Positions 1 through 12,368 of a stretch of 64,000 bases of DNA are shown here, piece after piece; the first letter of the stretch is position 1, and each line of letters begins with the position of its first letter. A program made the translations under genes and the position numbers. Below the pieces are notes generated by a model. It searched no databases. It was not told where the DNA came from and was given only the letters and a program-made list of their open reading frames with translations. Origin of the DNA: Metallyticus violacea (lineage: Eukaryota > Arthropoda > Insecta > Mantodea > Metallyticidae); NCBI GenBank assembly GCA_030762175.1, contig CM060831.1:77249501-77313500 (forward strand). The letters run 5' to 3'.

Positions 1-366
1 CGATGTCTCTGAACCTTCTCATTCCTAATTTCAAATCTACAATGCAACCGCGCAGTTTAAATGTGAAAATTGTCATTAGCTTCTGTAGCAGAAAGAGGTT
101 TAATCATTTAAAGAGTCTCGTCTACCCACACAGGGACATTTAAATTGTGCGGAGGCTTAACTGTCGACAGATTATGAAATTTGAATATATAAACATGTTT
201 ACAAAAAACAACCAGCAATTTTTAAATTTCAACATTTCTAATCCCTATGGCATTGTTTCATTGCTGTTATGCAAGAACAGGAATGGTGAACAATCTTAAG
301 GGTTTTCCAGTGTATCCGCTTACAGCGTCCTTCCAATGTTGCTCCTCGTACAGTTTTTAAAATAAC
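1..366. other. AT-rich intergenic or intronic stretch
   Basis: No gene, RNA or recognised repeat is seen before the first SINE. The reading frames are short and look random. Confidence 0.5.
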
Positions 367-377
367 ATGTCTATGAC

Positions 378-687
378 TTTTTTTTTTGATTGATTGATTG
401 ATTTATTTAAGGACGCTCTTTAACAGCTCAGGTCATAAGCGTCCCATTCAACTCAGGGCGTGAAACGACCGACAAATTTTGCTCAGAGGCCTCTCTTTCA
501 GGCTTGCGGTTCTTTTTCGTGCCGTAAATGTACGACACGGGACCCACGGCTTTACTTCCCTTCCGAAGGAAGCCATACTTAGGATTTTTACGCCCGAAAA
601 AAAATCCATCGCTCCTGGCCGTGTTCGAACCCGCGTTTTGGGTATAGGAGGCAATTACGGTAACCACTACACCACCAGGACCGACAT
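378..687 (-). mobile_element. SINE-A copy 1, full length, with target site duplication
   Basis: tRNA-derived SINE on the minus strand, with its poly-A tail showing as a T run at 378-386. The tRNA-like head (near 610-687) reads GGTCCTGGTGGTGTAGTGG and has a B box GGTTCGAACAC, with a small change from the family GGTTCGAACCC. The body carries the family-specific text on CTTCCTTCGGAAGGGAAG and a conserved end AAAGAGCGTCC. The direct repeat ATGTCTATGAC flanks it at 367-377 and 688-698, an 11-bp target site duplication without mismatch. Reading frames inside it are by-products of the SINE sequence. Confidence 0.92.
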
Positions 688-698
688 ATGTCTATGAC

Positions 699-1816
699 GT
701 AGATATTTAACAGATTATATTACTTTTAGGTAACTTAAAGTAAACAGTGTGCACCCTCATTGGTGAGATAACACCTGACTAGGAAGCATTCTGTTTGTAA
801 CTGTCTTGTCCACATGAAGAGCCAGAGAAAGCAAAAGTCTTTCAGAGTTGGGATCAAAGTTCTTCGGAACATGAAGCTATTACCACACAACCATAAAACA
901 TATTTATGAAGAGATTAAAATACTGCCTGAGATACAAGCTTGTCGTGATATAGGAGAACACACACTCAGTATGATTTAGTTACATGAGTCATCACAGTAT
1001 GATGACGTGCTCTCCCTGTTTGTCTCTCAACGAGTGGCTATTTACATTTAACACAAATTATCATGATGTAATCGTACAAGATACAATAACAGGTAACTGT
1101 ATAATTACAATTGATTGCGCTCTTATGAGCTGCATTTAATGAGTTGTACGTATTGATTGCATAACCTTTTAATGCCGATTATTTCCATTTCCATTAATTT
1201 GAGGTTAAATTCCTCAAAACCAACACAAGAAATAATATTAAACAAGTTTACACAACAAGCAGTTAGCTGTCTACATATTATTAAATTCCATTAACTGAAA
1301 CATCGTATTTTCTTGTGAAATCCAAACGTTATGTATAATATTTTTGATGCAAAGATCGATTGTGCATGCTGCGTTAATCTCGAACTGACTTTGTTTTTCT
1401 GTAAATAAATCGATTCGTTTCATACGCTATAGATGAAACTGATGCTTACAGAAGACGAAATTGACAGACTAAATGTAATTCGTAATATCCTAAATATGTT
1501 TCAGAAACAGGATGATTTGTTTATTTGCAAGATAAGTTTAGCTGGTATTTAACAGGCCATTAAGGTGAGATTTTATGCAAAGTGACATAATTTTTCGCGT
1601 TCATGTTTTGAAGGCATGTTGCTATTGATTATTCATAAGTGCGTCAATAAATACGGTAGGGATGTTAGTATTAGGAGATTATAAACGGCTTTCGTTTGAA
1701 ATCTTCCCAATCTGAATAACTTAGAACTTGAATAAAACACCTCAAATTGATACCTGCGGGCAAGTTTGAATCAATGTCCATTTAAATTTTACGTTTCACT
1801 TTCTCGCTTCCAGTCA
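699..1816. other. AT-rich stretch, nothing recognised
   Basis: Unique-looking AT-rich DNA between two SINEs. I see no coding potential, RNA gene or repeat here. Confidence 0.45.
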
Positions 1817-1836
1817 CCCCCCCCCCACACACACAA

Positions 1837-2134
1837 TGTCGGTCCTGGTGGTGTAGTGGTTACCATACTTGCCTCTTAAACCCAAGAGCGCGGGTTCGAA
1901 CCCGGCCAGGACCGATGGATTTTTTCGGGGCGTAAAAATCCTAAGTATGGCTTCCTTCGGAAGGGAAGTAAAGTCGTGGGTCCCGTGTCGTACATTTACT
2001 GCACGAAAAAGAACCTCAAGCCTGAAAGAGAGGCCTCTGAGCAAAATTTGTCGGCCGTATCACGCCCCGAGTTGAATGGGGCGCTGATGACCTGCGCTGT
2101 TAAAGAGCGTCCATAAATACATCATTAAAAAAAA
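1837..2134 (+). mobile_element. SINE-A copy 2, full length
   Basis: Starts at TGTCGGTCCTGGTGGTGTAG and ends in an A run. The A box (TGGTGTAGTGGTTA) and B box (GGTTCGAACCC) are intact, and the acceptor-like arms GGTCCTG and CAGGACC pair perfectly. Both flanks carry ten C followed by ACA (1817-1829 and 2136-2148). This would serve as a target site duplication, although the tract is low complexity and could have a different origin. Confidence 0.9.
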
Positions 2135-2148
2135 TCCCCCCCCCCACA

Positions 2149-2756
2149 AATGACACGCCTATATTTTTTTCAATTTTAAAGAGAATGCAAGTGTTACTTA
2201 ACTTTTTTGTATCGCTATCTGGCAACAGACTGTCATTGTTGTTTGAATTTGAACAAAATGTTACTACAAAGATTATTGAGCATTTAACTTAAATAAAAGT
2301 TGTGTTTTGCTAATAAAGCAATTTAAATAATTGGTGTATATGCTAGAAGGAAATTGGTCAGTAGTTTTGAAATAGGTTGTACTACTGTAATATTAACAAT
2401 TTAATTTTACCCAAAATAGATTTTCCATTCGAAACATGCTTGACTGGCAGGTAACAACAAAACAAAGTCAAAATATATCATAACATCATCTTTAAAACGT
2501 AAGCATCAAAAGGAATGGCTGACATGTTAAAATGGCTCGGCTCGGGATGAGGGTAATATTTAATCAACATTGCTGTTAACCCCTCCTCCCCATATCTAAA
2601 TTGGCATATTTTAAAATTAAAGTTGTTATTCATACTGGGAAGTTTTGAAATAATAAGGATGCCAATAATATGTAGCTTAACACGCGCAGATTTGCGTTTC
2701 ACAGATAGAGATTAGATGGTGCTTAAACATTTTAAAGTCTCTTTATAGCAAATTGC
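2149..2756. other. AT-rich stretch, nothing recognised
   Basis: The 600 bases between SINE-A copies 2 and 3 show no gene or repeat that I can identify. Confidence 0.45.
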
Positions 2757-2769
2757 ACTCCGAAATATA

Positions 2770-3050
2770 TGTCGGTCCTGGTGGTGTAGTGGTAACCATA
2801 CTTGCCTTCTAAACCCAAGGTCGCGGTGTTCAAGCCCTGCCAGGAGCGTAAAAATCCTAAGTATGGCTTCCTTCGGAAGGGAAGTAAAGCCGCGGGTCCC
2901 GTGTCGTACATTTACGGCACGAAAAAGAACTTCAAGCCTGAAAGAAGAGGCATCTGAGCAAAATTTGTCGGCCGTTTCACGACATAAATATAATGGGACG
3001 CTGATGACCTGAGATGTTAAAGAGCGTCCTTAAATAAACAATTAAAAAAA
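2770..3050 (+). mobile_element. SINE-A copy 3, with head-body deletion and target site duplication
   Basis: Same family as the copy at 1837. About 18 bases are missing at the junction of head and body, where CCGATGGATTTTTTCGGG normally stands. The B box is degraded (GTGTTCAAGCCC). ACTCCGAA(A)TAT flanks it at 2757-2768 and 3051-3061, a target site duplication with one base length difference. Confidence 0.9.
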
Positions 3051-3061
3051 ACTCCGAATAT

Positions 3062-6000
3062 TTAATACACTATAAATCTCCATATCACCACACTCAGAAA
3101 GCTGACCAAAGCAGTAAGGTTAATAACATTAAGTAGTAGAAAACACAGCACCAGTGAATTATAAACGTATTTCAGTAACGCGTTTTAACTTCTGTTAAAT
3201 ACACGTTTCAATTAACACGGCATAACTATAAAAAAAAGTATAATGAAGGCGTGAGCTGTAAGAATTACATTATACATTTGATCGTCTCCAATTAAAGAGA
3301 TTAACTCTATAAATGAGGTATGAACCCATTAGCTTAAAATTTAGCTTACTTTTCTTTACATTTTGGTCACAAACTTCTGTGTATAATTTTTAGATTCGTT
3401 GTAAGTAATTCATAGAATAGCAAAACATATTTATGATGGAATGTTAAAATCACTTTTAACACCTATACACTCTACTATTCTTAGATAGTCTTAAAATTTA
3501 TAAATTATAAACTAAATGTATTCCAGTCATCTCGAAACGTTCCTTGTTTGAAACAAATAATTGGCGTATTTCTCACTACCTAAATCTGGATATTGCTATC
3601 GCAAGTGGTAATGGCGAGGTACATCTTTTATTACATTTTTTTTCATATATTTTACTAAATTTCTGTTATTTTAATTTTCTCGCTCTAGAATAGGTATATT
3701 ATATTCTTGGACAAGGACATATGAGATCAGCTGTTATTTTCTTCTATCTAACGTGTTCATGCTCGTCACATGCACGGAAATAATTTTACAAACAATTTAT
3801 GTAATATCACTTATTGCACTATGGTTTGATTTTGAAACTTCTAGATGAATGTGAATATATATGTAAATACATTATTAAATATGTACTGCTGGTAGCTGAT
3901 GGCGGAGAGAGTTGGACTTCATCTCCAAGCAAAATATTACACACAGATGCATTATGGATCAGCTATTCATATGCTTAAGGAGGTCAATTGCCATTGCGTT
4001 AACCAGTGGTGAACAGCTGAAAGTTTTGCAAGGCATGGTTTAGTTAGTGTTGGTGTATAGTTTCACATAGATGCTGATAAGGGTTAACGTGGGGCGTTTG
4101 TTAACCCTGACGTGGAGGATGCCAACTTGGAGCAGTTAGTTATTATAAGGAGTAGAATAATCGGCAACCACTCGTTGTTTGATCAATTAGGAATAATTAC
4201 TAAGGTGGATGAAAGGTATTGGATCTGACATCGTCGATTCATTTCGGCATTTAAAAGCGGGCCGCTCTTAACTGGGGCAGCAGTATTTATGTTTGCATAT
4301 GATGTTGACTCCCACAGCATGATTCTAGTTGACGAAGACGCCTCAGCTACCGTAGTCACGTGTTATTATTCCCCGTTCCATGCAAGGATAGATAAATTAA
4401 CGATCTCAAGTTGATACTGGTTTTACTGACCCTAGCTCAATGGGGAGAGAGGGGTAAATGAAGACACGTCGAGGAATAAATGGTACACACAGTTTATTAT
4501 TTGTCTTCTCCAAGAGTCCCTAGTGCCACACCGCTCACCAAGAGGATGTAGGATGAATGAATCCTCACTAATCGATTTCTTCACACCTTATCACTTCAAC
4601 TGTCACGACGATACTTAGGCACTTCGAGCTGATGTTGGAATTGAATTCATATTATGCATATGTAGTTCCCGTGTTTCATCTCTGCCGAAATTGCACTTAC
4701 TCTAACACTGTCAGTCACAAATGCACACTTAGAATAACGCAGTTTGTTGCGATCAAATTATATTTAGACTTATCGCGATTTACAGTGATGCAGACTCTCG
4801 TCTCGAAATCTAAACTTAAAAGGATGTGGCCTGCCGCCTCGGAGTCACAACTGGAATGCCGCTGAAGGTACAATTTTTTTTTTTTTTTTTTTAACTCAAC
4901 ATTTAGAACCCGCCAAACTTTACTGATCGAAGTTTCTAGAACTTCAATTCAAATCCAGCTCTCTGAGTGGCTACTCTTGACATTTTATACAGCTTGTGTG
5001 ATTCGAGATTTAAACAGATCTTACGTAAGGCATTTGCCTATTCGAGGGCTTTAAATCTCTGACGGTTTGGTTAAACCCTTCCTTCATTGTTACCACTCCC
5101 ACGCACTAATTAAATAATAAATGCTATATAAACAATAAGATTAATCATAGAATTATGATATTAAAGAATCTAATGATTGAGGTGATGGGGGTTACGTCGG
5201 CAATATACTAATGTATAATTACAAATAATGAATGCACCACAACAATGAAGAAAGGAAAAACCATACATAGTTAAGTACGAGAAATAGTGAGAAAAGTGAT
5301 ACGATGAGTAGAGGTAAGGTAAGACAGAACACAATTTAAAACAGTCAAATCTTCACTATAGCGATGTTGCAGTGAGAACAAGTACCGGGGTGAGAAGAGA
5401 AGGGGTTTCTGTCTACTCCAGGAAACAGACCGGAACGAAAGTGAACTCGAATGTTTTGGACAAGAATGGGATACGCTGCTGTATAGAAGAATTTTATTTG
5501 GTGAGAAAGGAAGTTCCTACATGTCCAAAATTGTTATATGCAATTCGAGAATGAATTTAATTTCCCTGGGGGTTCACTATCTGAGAAGAATTCTTAAGAA
5601 ATTAAAAAAGTGACAAAATCTAAGAAAAATATTTATAAACATAGTGGAAAATCACTGCCGCAAGTGTGAGAGCACTAAGCCGCTTTAGGGAACGGAGTCG
5701 TTCTATATGTTGAAGAGACCTTTAATGTAACAATTAGGAAATGCCTGGCAAAGTGAAAGTAAACCATCTCATTGTCGGACATGTAGATCCGAAATGGGGT
5801 TTGTGATAGACCAAATTTGGTAAATGTATTTCAAATGCTTAATCAGCGAAATTTTTATTCATTGATTTTACAAATTCTTTAATTAGTCCCAGATTGATGT
5901 ATAATGGAGGTAAACGGTTCTTTCGGGATTAACCAACTGAGATATGGCATACTTTTCTGTCCAGAAGTAGGAAGTCCATGGTTGGGGCTTTTGTTTCTCA

Positions 6001-7347
6001 GGTAGGGAGCTTTCGCTGATTCAGTATTTGAAATATGTTTACTCTATTTCTAATGAGTTTAGAGATAATCTCAGGTAGGAACCATCAATTACATGCAATA
6101 ATTTACGGAATATGAATTGATGACTTCCCGCTGGCGAAGTTAGTTTTCCGGAAAGATGTCCGTGGACCAATATCTATCTGTCGTGTAGGCGTGCGGCAGA
6201 ATAAAGACCAAGAAAGGTTTACGGCCTTAGCCAAAGTGTCAATCACATGTTTAACCAATGAGCAATTTAAAAAACGGGCTATTCATAGAACCAGAAACGG
6301 ATAGTTAATGGATGACGAGAAACTGTAAATTTCACTGGAAAAAGCAGTCTGGTATTGAAAATATTGTCAATATATTTTAGTTTTCTTAGAGACCAAAAAT
6401 TAAAAAAAATGAATCGTTTATGCTATGGATCTTCAGAAATCATAAAAAGTTTGAGATGTAATATTTTTAGGGCTGTCACTTCTACGAGCATGGAAAACTC
6501 TTCCTTCAGAGATTTCTATCTTTCGACCTGGACTTTTGCGATTAGGGTTGATTATGCCGCATAGATAAATTAAAACAGTTGGATAAAAATCTTTTAGAGG
6601 TCTTTACAGCCCTCTCATCAGGGGAGTTATGAACTCATTCAGGTCATTAACTCCCTGATGCGGAGACCTCAATGAGGCCATAACTCCTGCGCTGAAAGCT
6701 CTTCAATTTTTCTGCGCGGCATTTACAATGAGCAGTGCTTTACAATGAAGTAAATGTAGCCTTAAAAATAGCGAAGAATTATTGTTCAACAACTTAGAGG
6801 CATCTCAAAATCAAAATGCATTAGCTACGTCAGAATTTGTTACGTGTTTATATTTTATTGTTAAGTATTTCATAGCAATTTACAAACCGGTAATTATAGT
6901 TTAAAAACAAAAGTAACTGTTGCAAATTCTAAAAGTTTACGAGCAGAAGCACAAAATTAAATCCCTGAAAGAGCAGACGGTCAATGAATTGGAGAGTATA
7001 TCACATCACCTTTCCCCGGGATGCTTCAGAGAGTTAAAGCATATGGCTATGATCGTTATGGGTTAGAGGTTATCCTTTATTGGCTTTTATTCTGTCGTAA
7101 TTTGCGGACTCGAGGGAATAGTTTCCTTCCGAAACGTCTTCGCCAACGTAATTGTCGGGTGCTTCCTGGGGGTTACCTCTAAATAAAATACTGTACCAAT
7201 TCCACAGTAATTGATCCAGTGACATAGAGAAGGTACTTCATTTTTGTGATGGAGGATTCTTAATTCAATTAACGGAGTTCTGTATTTATACTGAGTCAGA
7301 TACTGGTACTATTTATATTGTCATTTGTTGGAGAGTGTGCGCTTTTT
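3062..7347. other. Long stretch without recognised genes
   Basis: About 4.3 kb of AT-rich DNA. It contains a T run at 4868-4892, short chance frames (for example 4632-4865 and 5372-5554) with no recognisable domain, and a hairpin at 6616-6660 listed separately. I recognise no transposon family here. The part at 4420-5080 is somewhat richer in GC but unassigned. Confidence 0.4.
6616..6660. repeat. Imperfect inverted repeat (hairpin)
   Basis: CATCAGGGGAGTTATGA and its near-perfect reverse complement TCATTAACTCCCTGATG are separated by about 10 bases. A third variant of the same word (CCATAACTCC) lies 25 bases downstream. It could be the end of an old foldback element. No T run follows it, so it is not a terminator. 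Confidence 0.5.
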
Positions 7348-7355
7348 CTTAAGAG

Positions 7356-8356
7356 TAGAGCCAGGAAGTTAGGCAAAATGCCCTTTCTTTGGGGGGGCTT
7401 CTGTTACTAATTTAATGTTCATTTTTTATTTGCGCATTTTAAAAAGCACACAAAGAATTTCGATGTAACGAAGTGAAATCAGTTATATAAATTAAATGGC
7501 AAGTTCACCTTACAAAAATATAAATTGAGATTCTTGTTATTTATTATTTCTTTTCAAGCAAAAACTTTCTCCTCAACCCTTTCACTTAAGCTCTTTAAAT
7601 AGCAGAATCTTCACAGTGAAAGGAACGCACGGTTACCTCAGGCATAAGAATAGCAGGAAATAGAGAGGATGAGCGAATGACCTTGTGTCGATATGCGCGA
7701 GACAACTTCTCAGCTGCATAAGTGTAAAAAACAATTGCAAGGGAGAAAGATGAGAGCGGTACGGCTGTGCAATAAACCGTCCCTACAATGAGTTCAATAC
7801 GAAAGTAAGAGAGATATTAAACTGATTCCCCTATAAAGGCATAAACAGAAAATGAACTCTGTCAGAAACCACTGCACATCTTTTGCTCATTAGCCAGGAC
7901 TATTCACAACTACTTTGTCTTGATCAACAATTCTATAATGTCCTGAAAGGTGAATGCTCTCTTGTAAATGGTATGAGTCCTTTCAAAATAGCTTGTTTTA
8001 AATATGGTCCAATCACTTCAGTGGTAGTATACGGTTTTGTTTTCTCACGATAAAAATGTTATCACTGACAAGCGGCTGACTTATGACAGTTGATAACTTG
8101 AAAAAATACAAACAAACAAACAAAACTACCTCGTTGTTGCTTGTTACCATGAAAAGAAAGTTTAAGTACTTTAATTATGTAATATAGAAGTTATGAAATA
8201 TTTTAAATTCTTACTTTCATTAGTAATGAGTGCTATTACTGTGTGTTTACTTTCAACAAATGACTATTTTAATTATATTACTGCCTATTTTCAGGATTCG
8301 AAGTGTCTTTTGCCTACCTATTTTAACCAAAATAAATGCCTGAACTCCGGGCTCTG
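7356..8356 (+). mobile_element. hAT-type DNA transposon relic, ~1 kb, copy 1
   Basis: A ~1-kb segment that is a diverged inverted copy of 11378-12360. Its ends form imperfect terminal inverted repeats: TAGAGCCAGGAAGTTAGGCA on the left, and on the right the reverse complement of CAGAGCCCGGAGTTCAGGCA. Flanking 8-mers CTTAAGAG and CTTATAAT agree at 5 of 8 positions, which fits a decayed 8-bp hAT target duplication. Internally, around 7930-8030, the plus strand reads LIDQQFYNVL then SPFKIACFKYGPITSV. This resembles the hAT C-terminal dimerisation region, where the block TSVDVERSFS is typical. Frames are broken, and most of the transposase, including the RNase-H catalytic core, is absent. Confidence 0.72.
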
Positions 8357-8392
8357 CTTATAATTTCAAATTATAAAGTTTTCAATTCCTAA

Positions 8393-8618
8393 TTAACTCA
8401 GGGCGTGAAACGGCCGATAAATTTTGCTCAGAAACCTCTTCCTTTCAGGCTTGAGGTTCTTTTTTGTGCCGTAAATTTACGACATGGCACCCATTGGTTT
8501 TACTTCCATACTTAGGATTTTTACACCCGAAAAAATCCATCGATCCTGGCCGGGTTTGAACCCACGACTTTGGGTTTAGGAGGCAAGTATGGTTACCACT
8601 ATACCACCAGGACCGACA
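8393..8618 (-). mobile_element. SINE-A copy 4, 3'-truncated
   Basis: Minus-strand SINE-A with an intact head near 8545-8618 (the right border reads ACCAGGACCGACA). It lacks the last ~60 bases and the A tail, beginning instead at the CTCAGGGCGTGAAACGGCC block. A further internal deletion removes part of the CTTCCTTCGGAAG block. It lies 37 bp outside the hAT relic and has no clear target duplication. Confidence 0.88.
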
Positions 8619-10120
8619 AGAAAGTCGGTACAAAGCATCTCAATACTTTCAGAACACGCATCGTCATCTGCATCAAGGCATTACCTTTGTGTGACTGTAA
8701 ACCAGTGTGAACTACAAGAAGAAAAACTAATTCTCCTACCTGAATCTATCATTAGATATTTTGCATATTGCTTTTACGGATTAAGCAACTGAATATCATC
8801 ATAATCAAGTCTCAAAAGTCACTAAACAGCTATGTACGTGCTCTTTAACCCTGATGCTCATGTATGCTAGTTTGGGGATGTATTAAACATTTTACTTCAG
8901 TTTTTCGACGAATGTGGCTGCGAATCCCAAAACAGGAATTGAAAATGCTCATCTTTTTCATTCAGGATCACCATTTATGGAGACTATAATTAATATGCAG
9001 CTACCACCCCAAATGGGGCGGGCAGTAAGCTATATATCCGCTCTGTAGCACGCACCGGAAAGCGGGTGTGGCATATAACGGTCATGTCATGGAACACGTG
9101 CTCCGTTTCACTGAATTTCCTTATGCTTTAATTTACCGAATGCTTCTCAATTATAGCAACGTTGCTTTTACTACAGAAGTGACTTGGAATACTTTGAGGA
9201 GACATGACCAGATTGCAAGCGTTGAAGAACGTTGAGTGACACTGGCACGAAAGTTAACTCAAGTTTTCGCCATGCCGACAGTATACGCTGTTTCTTATGG
9301 GTAAATTTAACGTTCTGCTCCATCATTTACTTGATGTGAAAAGACAAAGCTTTGCTGTACTATTCCTCTAGTAAAAACAAAAATCACGCAGGTCTTATTA
9401 ATTAATGAAATAAGCTATGATGTTACGGTATGTTAAATAGCATGACAAAATCTATAGCCAAATAAAATCTAATAAAAGAAAAATTGACATTACCTAATTA
9501 GGCTTGTCTGTTTTTTCCCTTCAAAATCATTTGAAAATAAATGTATATAACGAAATTAATCTAATTTTCTAAAGCAGGGGGAACATCATCACCATTTTTA
9601 TTATTAAGATTAAACCACACAAATTAATATACTATTAAATAAATGAAAAATATGACCTCTGATAGACAAAGCCTGTGTGAGTATTTTTAAATGTGTTTAA
9701 ATGTAACGATGTTTATGAAGTGAGCCCTTGGTATCATCTTTACAGTCAGTAAAATAGAGAGAAATAACACAAAGTTTCCAGTTACAGTCTGTTTTTAAGA
9801 TAAAGTTTATTTAAGAAAAGCGTGTCAATGAAACAAAAACTTGTTACTATTCAGAAAAATTACATAATATAATATTCAATCGAAAGTTACATCTATTTTC
9901 AGTGGCTTTAAAATTTAATTTAAATGTTATTGTGTTAAAAATATGTAACGTAAACGTTTTCTGAAGGTTATTACAGAGCGCTCTTACATACAATTATAAC
10001 TCTCACATTAATGATGTTTTTGTTAAACATAAAACATACGCATAGTTAAGTACAATTTATATGCTCAATTAATACACCCTTTTATTTTAAAATTCTAGAG
10101 AATCCTTACACGCAAAAGAG
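8619..10120. other. AT-rich stretch, nothing recognised
   Basis: About 1.5 kb with no coding frames of note and no repeat that I could match elsewhere in the window. Confidence 0.4.
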
Positions 10121-10127
10121 CGTTTAA

Positions 10128-10680
10128 AAATTCGGTTTTCAACTATACCCCTACTCCTAAAGGTCCAATTTCCCTAATTTTCAGAAACTAATTTTTCTTA
10201 TTTTATCTGAATGGTATACACCGAATTTTGTTGTGAAGAATATTGGGACCGTTAGAGTGAATTTTAAATTTTGGATTTCAGGTAATAGTCGTAATAGTCT
10301 GCTTTTACTGATTTTCAGAAACTACTTTTCTTATTTTATCTCAATTGCATATACAGAATTTACTTAGCGATTTTAACCTCCACCCGTTTTTTCAGATATA
10401 CCCCCCACTCCTAACGGCCCGATTGTCCTTTGATTTTCGGCAAATACTTTTATTTGTTTATTTAAAAGAAATTTATTGAGTTTAGCTGAGAATAAACAAA
10501 CTTTTCTAAATTGTTTAAAATTTTTTCGCTTTAGGTTAACCGACACGCCCAATGGTCCAATTTTGTTGGTTAACGAACTCGACGAATCTTTTAATTAATC
10601 GATGGTTAAATGCCGAGTTTCGTTGAGGGGGGAAAAAAACATTTTTTCGACCGCTAGAGGGTTAACGGACACGCATATAT
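10128..10680 (+). repeat. Repeat E copy 1: degenerate tandem array
   Basis: A block made of diverged units of roughly 100-170 bp. Each is recognisable by 'cccnactcctaanggtcc', then 'gattttcagaaacta', 'cttattttatctcaatgg' and 'tatacaccgaatttcgttg'. Units start near 10140, 10300, 10385 and 10540. The same text recurs at 28220-28912. Function unknown. It looks like a satellite-like portion of a larger dispersed element, because both copies are followed within ~250 bp by the same short tail segment (10880-10935 and 28960-29025). Confidence 0.7.
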
Positions 10681-10879
10681 ACAATACAAATGAAAATAAA
10701 GTAACACTAGAACTATGTAATTGAAGTAACAATTTGTCTTCTTGCCTTGGAAGAACTCAAGAAGTTGGAAATACAGCGAGAAAAAATCCGTATCTATCTG
10801 TTTTATCCTTTTTCTGATTCTTTAATTATATATATATGCCTAATTCGTACGATCAATGCTGATTTGGATTAAAAAATTG

Positions 10880-10935
10880 TTCCATGGGTACAACCACAAT
10901 AGCTAACATTTCTTCGGAATTCGCTAAAAGATGAT
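10880..10935 (+). repeat. Repeat E tail segment, copy 1
   Basis: The words GTACAACCACAATAGCTA and CTTCGGAATTCGCTAAAA recur at 28960-29025 and, without the tandem array, at 53100-53155. On the minus strand all three can be read as a short similar peptide, FSEFRRNVAI, so the segment may be the end of a decayed coding region of an unidentified element. Confidence 0.55.
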
Positions 10936-11377
10936 AAAAAGTATTTATTAAGGTTTAAGTCAGTTACATTACCATATTCAACACTGTAGTTAATTACATA
11001 AAATTGTGCGCAGACCGCACAGAGACGTGACTCTAGCGAATAGCTAATTTGGAATTTGCGTTTTCTCTTGCAGGTTTTGCTACATCAACTTATAAATTAT
11101 GGCTCTGTTCTGCTCTACAAAACGAGGTTAGAGGATTTTATAACTGCTCAAGTAAAGTGATAAGTGTTTATTTCTGTGCACAATTAAAAAAAAAAAGGAT
11201 AGAAAATGTTAAGGGGGGGGGGATCAGTGCTGAAATATTAAAAAACGGCGAAAAGTGAATAAATATGCTAATCTCAAGAAAATGTGCTATACAAATTTTC
11301 TATTTATATGTCCTAAAATACAAATACCAAATGATCGATATGGTTTTTTGTAATGGCGCTGCGTTCATTGTCAATGC

Positions 11378-12360
11378 CAGATCCGGAAGTTCAAGCATCT
11401 ATTTTGGTTAAAAAGACACTTAAAATACTGAAAATAGGCATTTAATAAAAGTGAACGAACACACAGTAATATCGCTCATTATCATTAATAAAAGTAGATA
11501 TTTAAGATATTTCATAATTTCTTTTATCACATTATTAAAGTACTTAAGCTTACTTTTCTTGGTTACAAGCAACAAGATTTTTTTTTTTTTTTTCAAGTTA
11601 TCAACTGTCATAGTCAGCCGCTTGTCAGAGAAAACATTTTTCCTCGTGGAAAAAGAACATTCACTGAAGTTACTGGAGCATATTTAAAACAAGCTATTTT
11701 GAAAGGACTTGTGCCAGTTACAGCAAACCATTCACCTTTCATGACATCATGTAATAGTTGATCAAGAAAAAGTAAAGTAGTTTTGAATAGTCCTGGCGAA
11801 TGAGCAAAAGATGCGCACTGGTTTCTGGTCGAGTTCATTTTGTGTTTATGTTTATAGGGGAATCAGGTTAGTGTCTCTCTTCCTTCGGCACTGAACACAC
11901 AGTAGGGAAGGTTTATCGTACAGCTTATACCGCTCTCATCTTTCTGGCTTGAAATTGTTTGTTATATTTATGCAACTAAGAAGTTGCTCCCCTCAGAAAC
12001 TTCCTTGATTTGTCTCGCGCAGATCGATACAAGGTCATTCGCCAGGACTGTTCAAAACTACAGCACTTCACTTATTCTCTGTTTCTTGCTATTCGTATGC
12101 CAGAGGTAACCGTGCATTCCTTTCACTAATGAAGCTTCTGTTAATTTAACTTAAGCTATTGAAATTCTTAGTGCGTTTTTTAAAATGCGTAAATAATAGC
12201 AGAAAAAAATCCAAAACGGCCCACATCAGCAAGGCAATATAAGCCAAAATAGGCAAATAAAAACTGGCGCTACCAACACCAAATGTACGAAAATACGTTA
12301 CTTTCTCTTAAATATATCCACCCAGAGAAAAAATACATTTTGCCTAATTTCCGGGTTCTG
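11378..12360 (-). mobile_element. hAT-type DNA transposon relic, ~1 kb, copy 2 (inverted)
   Basis: Inverted partner of 7356-8356. The left end CAGATCCGGAAGTTCAAGCA and the right end, which reads CAGAACCCGGAAATTAGGCA on the minus strand, form terminal inverted repeats beginning with CAG as in hAT elements. Flanking 8-mers GTCAATGC (11370-11377) and CTCATTGC (12361-12368) match at 6 of 8, consistent with an 8-bp target duplication. The minus strand at 11614-11838 reads SPFKIACFKYAPVTSV, and 11420-11611 continues MTVDNLKK then KKSKLKYFNN. These are the decayed C-terminal (dimerisation) part of a hAT transposase. The DVERSFS motif has decayed to NVLFPRG, stops interrupt the frame, and the catalytic core is missing. 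Confidence 0.75.
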
Positions 12361-12368
12361 CTCATTGC

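Noticed and set aside
428..697. Open frames of 68-79 codons on both strands at 428-697, and similar ones at 1814-2075, 8445-8633, 18586-18855, 39236-39427, 44247-44486 and 50222-50425
   Set aside because: They all fall inside SINE-A copies and share the same peptide text because the SINE sequence happens to be open. They are not genes.
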